Source: Halieaceae bacterium UBA6060 (GTDB lineage: Bacteria > Pseudomonadota > Gammaproteobacteria > Pseudomonadales > Halieaceae). From it: a DNA stretch of 11,862 bases. Under the pieces are notes generated by a model, which was given only the letters and a program-made list of their open reading frames with translations, did not search any database and was not told the DNA's origin. The translations under genes were made by a program, and so were the position numbers. The DNA is taken from contig DIYG01000130.1 of assembly GCA_002428935.1 (NCBI GenBank), positions 1 to 11,862 of the forward strand, given 5' to 3'. This document shows, in pieces, positions 7,782-11,862 of the stretch; positions within the stretch are counted from its first letter, which is position 1, and each line of letters begins with the position of its first letter.

Positions 7782-8716
7782 GTCATCGTGACTTCCTCCA
7801 ATCGCTGCGCATAGCAGTGCTTCATGGTGGCAAGTCTGCGGAGCGGGCCGTGTCCCTGAAAAGTGGTCAGGCGGTGCTCGATGCCTTGCGCTCCGGGGGC
7901 TATCAACCCCTTGCGGTAGACACTGGGGAAGACAACTGGTGGCAGACCCTGGACGGTATCGATTTGGCTTTCAATGCCCAGCACGGTGTTGGAGGGGAAG
8001 ATGGTGTTACCCAGGGGCTACTGCAAAGCCTCGGCGTCATCGGCACGGGAAGCGGGGTGCTTGGAAGCGCTCTGGCCATGGACAAGCTCCGGTGTAAGGA
8101 ACTGTGGAAGGCTCGCGGTCTGCCCACAGCTGACTTTGCAGTGGTCGATGGTTCAACGGACACCGCGGAGCTTCTCAAAGCCTGGGGTGGGGTCTTTGTG
8201 AAACCTGCTCGGGAAGGTTCGAGTGTGGGTATGAGTTGTGCGCGCACCGTCGAGGAGTTTGCCGAAGCTATTGATCGAGCGGCGGCTTTTGACTCTACGG
8301 TAATGGCCGAGCGTCTTATCGACGGACCGGAGTTTACGGTGGCGATCCTTGGTGAACGCACCCTGGCGCCCATCCGCATCGTTGCCGCCGGCGAGTTTTA
8401 CGACTACGAAGCCAAGTATGAGGTCGATACCACGGAGTATCGAATTCCCTGTGGCCTCGAGTCCGCAGCGGAGCAGAGGTTACGGGATCTTGCCCTTGAA
8501 GCTTTTACGTCCCTCGATTGCTCCGTATGGGGTCGAGTGGATTTTATGCAGGACTCCGATGGGTGTTTTCAACTCCTTGAGGTGAACACAATCCCTGGCA
8601 TGACCGATCACAGCCTTGTGCCCATGGCGGCCGCCGCGGAAGGGCTGGATATGCTGGCCTTTGTCGAAGAGGTCCTTTGGGGTTCCTGGCAAGCGACCCG
8701 GGGAGGAGAAGCCTGA
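7778..8716 (+). CDS. ddlB: D-alanine--D-alanine ligase
   Basis: Ddl (312 aa; E. coli DdlB 306) makes the D-Ala-D-Ala dipeptide used by MurF through an acyl-phosphate intermediate. It has the ATP-grasp layout: an N-terminal lobe with HGGKSAER and QHGVGGEDG, MDK, the ATP lysine Lys142 in VKPAREGSSVGMS, GPEFTVA, FYDYEAKY with Tyr214, WGRVDFM, and the metal-binding EVNTIPGMTDHS (Glu268, Asn270). Ser148 and Tyr214 match two members of the E. coli Glu15-Ser150-Tyr216 triad. The third position is Ala24 (bases 7847-7849) instead of Glu. The start overlaps the murC stop as ATGA with GGGAGG at 7765-7770, 7 nt upstream. Tyr214 in the substrate loop argues for a D-Ala-D-Ala rather than a D-Ala-D-lactate ligase. 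The symbol ddlB is taken from the dcw position. Confidence 0.95.
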   Translation: MSHRDFLQSLRIAVLHGGKSAERAVSLKSGQAVLDALRSGGYQPLAVDTGEDNWWQTLDGIDLAFNAQHGVGGEDGVTQGLLQSLGVIGTGSGVLGSALAMDKLRCKELWKARGLPTADFAVVDGSTDTAELLKAWGGVFVKPAREGSSVGMSCARTVEEFAEAIDRAAAFDSTVMAERLIDGPEFTVAILGERTLAPIRIVAAGEFYDYEAKYEVDTTEYRIPCGLESAAEQRLRDLALEAFTSLDCSVWGRVDFMQDSDGCFQLLEVNTIPGMTDHSLVPMAAAAEGLDMLAFVEEVLWGSWQATRGGEA

Positions 8717-9519
8717 TGGCCGCTCGACGCCGGAATGCTCGCCGTCAGCCGCGAAGCTTTACCCAGCGTGTCGCGAGCTTCCGTGGTCAGGCGCTGCTCG
8801 CCTTGCGGTACTTGCTCACCCTCGGTGCCCTGCTCCTCATCGTGGCTGTCGGTTCCAGAGCTGTGTCTGCTCTCAAACTGATGCCCGTGGAGCGCATTGT
8901 GGTCAGCGGAAAGCTTGAGCATTTGCGCCAGGAGGCAGTGCGCGATGCCCTTGCAGGCCGGATTTCCCAAGGTTTGCTGTTCCTCGATTTGCGCGAATTG
9001 CAGGGTCAGCTGGAGGAGCTTCCCTGGGTCTATCGGGCAGAACTGCGAAGGCGCTTCCCGGGCACCCTCGAAGTGCGCGTGGTGGAGCAGCTACCCATCG
9101 CTCGCTGGGGTGATACCGCGTTTCTCAATCACGAGGCTGTGGTTATTCCCGTTGCCGATGCCTCGCGTTGGGACGGCTTGCCCACTATCCGCGGCCCCGA
9201 GGGCAGCGAGGGTCGGTTGATGAATCGCTATCGTCGTTTGCGCGATTCCCTGGCGGCGGTAGGGCTCACCCCTCAGTCGTTGGTTGAGGACGAGTTCGGA
9301 CAGCTTCAGGTGCACATCGATAACGGTATGGCACTGCTTCTAGGCGACCGGGAGTTTTCTCGTCGAACCCAACGATTTCTAAAACTATGGCAGGTCGAGC
9401 TCAACGCAGTCGCCCAGCCTATACGCCACGTGGACCTTCGCTACAACGACGGTGCCGCCGTGGCCTTTGACCCACCCGCCCAGGAGTTGGCCCTGGGACT
9501 GGAAACGGAGATCAGGTAG
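8716..9519 (+). CDS. ftsQ: Cell division protein FtsQ
   Basis: FtsQ (267 aa) is a single-pass inner-membrane divisome protein that, with FtsB and FtsL, links early and late division proteins. The N-terminal cytoplasmic tail is strongly basic (about 12 Arg in the first 31 residues). One membrane segment runs at roughly 30-46, followed by a periplasmic part. The POTRA domain spans about residues 57-126 and includes VERIVVSG, LPWVYRAELRRRFPGTLEVRVVEQ and ARWG. The FtsQ-type beta domain follows, with GREFSRRTQRF-like and HVDLRYNDGAAVAF segments near the end. The ATG at 8716 overlaps the ddlB stop as TGATG with GGAGGAG at 8702-8708. Sequence conservation is low in this family, so domain order and position between ddlB and ftsA carry much of the call. 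The periplasmic domain shows no frameshift or gap. Confidence 0.95.
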   Translation: MAARRRNARRQPRSFTQRVASFRGQALLALRYLLTLGALLLIVAVGSRAVSALKLMPVERIVVSGKLEHLRQEAVRDALAGRISQGLLFLDLRELQGQLEELPWVYRAELRRRFPGTLEVRVVEQLPIARWGDTAFLNHEAVVIPVADASRWDGLPTIRGPEGSEGRLMNRYRRLRDSLAAVGLTPQSLVEDEFGQLQVHIDNGMALLLGDREFSRRTQRFLKLWQVELNAVAQPIRHVDLRYNDGAAVAFDPPAQELALGLETEIR

Positions 9520-9520
9520 G
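9514..9520 (+). promoter_or_regulatory. ftsA Shine-Dalgarno sequence overlapping the ftsQ stop codon
   Basis: AGGTAGG lies 6 nt before the ftsA ATG at 9527 and contains the ftsQ TAG stop at 9517-9519. A ribosome terminating on ftsQ would sit on this site, so ftsA initiation is probably coupled to ftsQ translation. The match to the anti-Shine-Dalgarno sequence is weaker than upstream of murC/ddlB/ftsQ. Confidence 0.5.
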
Positions 9521-9526
9521 CAAGAC

Positions 9527-10759
9527 ATGGCGGGCGCTAGGGACAAACGAATGATCGTGGGACTGGATATCGGCACCTCTAAGGTGGTGGCCATCGTGGG
9601 CGAGGTCACCAGCGATGGCGCGGTCGAGATCGTGGGTATCGGTTCTCATCCCTCTAAGGGGATGAAAAAGGGTGTCGTGGTCAACATCGAATCGACGGTG
9701 CAGTCCATCCAGCGGGCCGTCGATGAGGCCGAACTCATGGCCGGTTGCCAGATTCACTCGGTGTATGTGGGCATTGCTGGATCTCATATTCGCAGCCTCA
9801 ATTCTCACGGCATTGTCGCTATCAAGGAGCAGGAAGTTGTTGAGCAGGATCTTGAGCGAGTCATAGACGCAGCTCGAGCCGTGGCAATTCCCGCCGACCA
9901 GAAAGTACTGCACGTGCTTCCTCAGGAGTATGTGATTGACAACCAAGAAGGCATCAAGGAGCCCCAGGGGATGTCCGGCGTTCGCTTGGAGGCCAAGGTC
10001 CATCTGGTGACTTGCGCAGTCAACGCCGCGCAAAACATCGAGAAATGCATCCGGCGCTGCGGTCTGGAAGTGGAAGACATTATTCTCGAGCAGCTGGCTT
10101 CCAGTTACTCCGTGCTCACCGATGATGAGCGGGAGCTGGGTGTTTGTCTGGTTGATATTGGTGGCGGTACCACAGACATCGCGATCTTTACCGAGGGCTC
10201 GATTCGCCACACGGGGGTGATTCCCATCGCCGGTGATCAGGTGACCAATGACATTGCCATGGCCCTGCGAACCCCGTCTCAACATGCCGAGGAAATCAAG
10301 ATCCGTTACGCCTGTGCGTTGACGCAACTTGCCGGGGCGGATCAAACCATCAAAGTTCCCAGCGTTGGCGATCGCCCGCCGCGGGACTTGTCCCGTCAGT
10401 CCCTCGCGGAAGTGGTTGAACCGCGCTACGACGAGCTCTTTAGCCTCATTCAGGCGGAACTGCGACGTTCGGGTTTCGAGGATCTGATTCCCTCCGGCAT
10501 CGTTCTGACCGGTGGCACTTCAAAGATGGAAGGCGCCGCGGAACTTGCCGAAGAAATTTTTCATATGCCTGTACGGGTCGGTTATCCGCAAACCGTGGAA
10601 GGTTTAGCGGACGTGGTGCGCAACCCCGTGTATTCCACGGCGGTGGGGCTGCTTCTTTATGGCGTCGACCATGTGGCCGAGGAGCCGCGACGCCGCGCGC
10701 GGGCAAATACAGATAACTGGTGGTCTCGGGCCCTGCAGTGGCTTCGGGAGAGTTTTTAG
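9527..10759 (+). CDS. ftsA: Cell division protein FtsA
   Basis: FtsA (410 aa; E. coli 420) is the actin-like ATPase that tethers FtsZ filaments to the membrane and recruits later divisome proteins. Visible in order: the phosphate-1 motif VGLDIGTSK (11-19), the 1C subdomain region around 84-165 with HVLPQEYVIDNQEGI and GMSGVRLEAKVHL, SSYSVLTDDERELG, the phosphate-2 motif VDIGGGTTDIAIF (from 209), VPSVGDRPPR, and the adenosine motif LTGGTSKMEG (from 327). The last 14 residues (397-410) form the amphipathic membrane-targeting helix, ending LRESF. The open frame extends 25 codons upstream into ftsQ, but ATG 9527 fits the family; Met9 (9551) is a second possibility. The gap after ftsQ is 7 bp. The stop TAG follows a UUU codon and is flanked by T-tracts. 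Confidence 0.97.
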   Translation: MAGARDKRMIVGLDIGTSKVVAIVGEVTSDGAVEIVGIGSHPSKGMKKGVVVNIESTVQSIQRAVDEAELMAGCQIHSVYVGIAGSHIRSLNSHGIVAIKEQEVVEQDLERVIDAARAVAIPADQKVLHVLPQEYVIDNQEGIKEPQGMSGVRLEAKVHLVTCAVNAAQNIEKCIRRCGLEVEDIILEQLASSYSVLTDDERELGVCLVDIGGGTTDIAIFTEGSIRHTGVIPIAGDQVTNDIAMALRTPSQHAEEIKIRYACALTQLAGADQTIKVPSVGDRPPRDLSRQSLAEVVEPRYDELFSLIQAELRRSGFEDLIPSGIVLTGGTSKMEGAAELAEEIFHMPVRVGYPQTVEGLADVVRNPVYSTAVGLLLYGVDHVAEEPRRRARANTDNWWSRALQWLRESF

Positions 10760-10766
10760 TTTTTTT
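10746..10766 (+). other. Possible +1 recoding context at the ftsA stop codon
   Basis: GGGAG (10746-10750) is followed by the spacer AGT, the codon TTT (10754-10756) and the stop TAG. A tRNA-Phe on TTT could re-pair perfectly after a +1 shift, because 10755-10757 is also TTT. From there the frame is open through 10814 and continues into ftsZ. The arrangement (Shine-Dalgarno-like core, 3-nt spacer, slippery codon, stop) resembles the prfB frameshift site. A terminal Phe codon is normal for FtsA, so this may be coincidence. A second run of seven T (10760-10766) follows the stop. Confidence 0.2.
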
Positions 10767-10776
10767 GGGCAGGAAC

Positions 10777-10792
10777 GCCGCCGGGAGGCGGC
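10777..10792 (+). promoter_or_regulatory. GC hairpin with GNRA-type tetraloop in the ftsA-ftsZ gap
   Basis: GCCGCC (10777-10782) and GGCGGC (10787-10792) are perfect inverted repeats around a GGGA loop, which fits the GNRA pattern. The stem lies 22 nt before the ftsZ ATG and 17 nt after the ftsA stop. No T-run follows it on either strand in the direction needed for an intrinsic terminator; the T-tract is on the 5' side. It may shape the ftsZ leader or the mRNA end produced by processing. Function is unknown; the base pairing itself is directly visible. Confidence 0.5.
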
Positions 10793-10802
10793 ATCAACGA
10801 AG

Positions 10803-10811
10803 GGGAAGGAA
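10803..10811 (+). promoter_or_regulatory. ftsZ ribosome binding site
   Basis: A purine-rich GGGAAGGAA stretch ends 3 nt before the ftsZ ATG at 10815, with the AAGGA core at 10806-10810 at a short 4-nt spacing. Unlike most junctions in this window, this site lies outside the upstream gene and downstream of a hairpin, so ftsZ can be initiated independently of ftsA translation. Confidence 0.6.
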
Positions 10812-10814
10812 GCT

Positions 10815-11862
10815 ATGTTTGAACTGGTAGACAACGTACCGCAGAGCGCTGTCATTAAGGTAATCGGTGTGGGCGGAGGCGGTGGTAACGCCGTCAAGCA
10901 CATGATCGAGAACCATGTGGATGGCGTGGACTTTATATGTGCCAACACGGATTCCCAGGCGCTGTCGGACGTGGATTCACCCACGGTATTGCAGCTCGGT
11001 GGGGAAATCACCAAGGGTCTTGGCGCTGGCGCCAATCCCGAAGTGGGCCGCGCTGCCGCGGTGGAGGATCGGGAGCGGATTGCCGAGTCTTTGCGCGGCG
11101 CCGACATGGTGTTCATCACCGCCGGTATGGGCGGCGGCACCGGCACGGGCGGGGCGCCGGTAGTGGCCGAAGTGGCTCGGGAGATGGGCATTCTCACGGT
11201 TGCGGTGGTTACCCGGCCTTTCAGTTTTGAAGGGCGAAAGCGACAAACCATCGCCGAGAGTGGATTAGGGGAACTTCAGCAGCATGTTGACTCTCTAATA
11301 ACCATTCCCAACGAGAAACTGCTTGAGGTTTTGGGAAAAAATACCAGTCTCTTGGATGCCTTCAAAGAAGCGAATGATGTATTGTTGGGCGCGGTTCAGG
11401 GTATAGCGGATCTCATCATTCGCCCCGGCATGATCAATGTCGATTTTGCGGATGTGCGGACCGTAATGTCCGAGATGGGAATGGCCATGATGGGCACAGG
11501 TAGCTCTCGCGGCGAGAACCGGGCGCGTGAAGCAGCCGAACGCGCCATCAATAGCCCGCTGCTGGACGACATCGATCTGGAAGGCGCACGCGGGATTCTG
11601 GTCAATATAACCGCCGGGTTGGATTTATCCCTTGGCGAGTTCTCTGAAGTGGGCGATACCATTGAAGAGTTTGCCTCGGAAGAGGCCACGGTCGTTGTAG
11701 GCACGGTTATTGATCCCGGCCTGAAAGACGAATTGAAAGTGACGGTAGTCGCAACGGGACTCGGCAACGCCGTGGCTCCAGCAAAGCTGCAGGTGGTGGA
11801 TACACCGCGTCCGGCCCGCGCCGAAGAACCGGTGGCCGACGAAGATTTGCTGACGGCTCCGG
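10815..11862 (+). CDS. ftsZ: Cell division protein FtsZ (3' end beyond window)
   Basis: FtsZ is the tubulin-like GTPase whose filaments form the division ring. The first 349 residues are present. The N-terminal GTP-binding domain has IGVGGGGGNAV (from 17), NTDSQAL, GAGANPEVG and the tubulin signature GGGTGTG (106-112). FNFEG appears as FSFEG and LITIPNEKLL is intact. The T7 synergy loop NVDFADVRTVM supplies Asp210 and Asp213, the residues that complete GTP hydrolysis in the adjacent subunit. The GTPase and C-terminal core end near residue 320. From about 327 the sequence (DTPRPARAEEP) becomes the disordered linker. The conserved C-terminal peptide that binds FtsA and ZipA lies outside the window. 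ATG 10815 follows a purine-rich ribosome site and matches the MFE start of gammaproteobacterial FtsZ. The truncation is the window edge. Confidence 0.98.
   Translation, partial: MFELVDNVPQSAVIKVIGVGGGGGNAVKHMIENHVDGVDFICANTDSQALSDVDSPTVLQLGGEITKGLGAGANPEVGRAAAVEDRERIAESLRGADMVFITAGMGGGTGTGGAPVVAEVAREMGILTVAVVTRPFSFEGRKRQTIAESGLGELQQHVDSLITIPNEKLLEVLGKNTSLLDAFKEANDVLLGAVQGIADLIIRPGMINVDFADVRTVMSEMGMAMMGTGSSRGENRAREAAERAINSPLLDDIDLEGARGILVNITAGLDLSLGEFSEVGDTIEEFASEEATVVVGTVIDPGLKDELKVTVVATGLGNAVAPAKLQVVDTPRPARAEEPVADEDLLTAP

Noticed and set aside
9936..9964. TTGACA at 9936-9941 inside ftsA as a possible -35 box of an internal ftsZ promoter.
   Set aside because: No acceptable -10 hexamer at 16-18 nt downstream, and the bases are explained by the conserved VIDNQ codons.
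9512..10345. Long antisense open frame (277 codons) opposite ftsA.
   Set aside because: It mirrors a well-conserved gene, shows no known motif and no ribosome site was apparent; a shadow frame is the simpler explanation.
10746..10792. Intrinsic terminator between ftsA and ftsZ.
   Set aside because: The hairpin comes after the T-tract rather than before it, no good stem precedes the T-tract in the ftsA end, and the minus strand has no T-run after the hairpin.
1..11862. Mobile element, CRISPR array, tRNA/rRNA, prophage or defence genes.
   Set aside because: Coding is continuous dcw sequence with no large repeats, integrase or transposase motifs, or structured RNA; no sign of transferred DNA was seen.

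Overview
The window is a contiguous stretch of a canonical dcw (division and cell wall) cluster from a GC-rich Gram-negative bacterium. Every gene lies on the + strand, in the order murE (3' end) - murF - mraY - murD - ftsW - murG - murC - ddlB - ftsQ - ftsA - ftsZ (5' part). This order, with ddlB between murC and ftsQ, is the gammaproteobacterial one known from Escherichia and Pseudomonas. The meso-diaminopimelate motif DNPR in MurE agrees with that. Several proteins (MurD N-terminus and P-loop, MurG uracil loop, Ddl) recall Pseudomonas-type more than enterobacterial sequences. A marine gammaproteobacterium of the Cellvibrionales/Halieaceae type is plausible, but this is an impression and not a tested placement.

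Layout: positions 1-4142 hold the cytoplasmic Mur ligases MurE, MurF and MurD, with MraY, which makes lipid I. Positions 4139-6360 hold the septal glycan polymerase FtsW and the lipid II-forming transferase MurG. Positions 6357-8716 return to precursor synthesis (MurC, Ddl). Positions 8716-11862 hold the divisome genes ftsQ, ftsA and ftsZ. Together they make UDP-MurNAc-pentapeptide (MurC, D, E, F, with Ddl supplying D-Ala-D-Ala), load it on undecaprenyl phosphate (MraY), add GlcNAc (MurG), polymerise it at the septum (FtsW), and organise the division site (FtsQ, FtsA, FtsZ).

The genes are packed extremely tightly. Seven junctions are stop/start overlaps of 1-7 nt, most with a GGAG or GGAGG Shine-Dalgarno sequence inside the preceding gene, which suggests translational coupling along one operon. 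Only three gaps exist: about 20 bp before murD, 7 bp before ftsA and 55 bp before ftsZ. The last gap is the only real intergenic region and carries a small GC hairpin. No RNA genes, mobile elements, CRISPR arrays, terminators or convincing promoters were seen.

I found no novel multi-gene system. The points most worth checking are: (i) the ftsA-ftsZ junction, where the ftsA stop sits in a context resembling the prfB +1 frameshift site and the +1 frame is open straight into ftsZ; (ii) an Ala in Ddl where the family usually has an active-site Glu; (iii) Walker-A variants in MurF and MurD.
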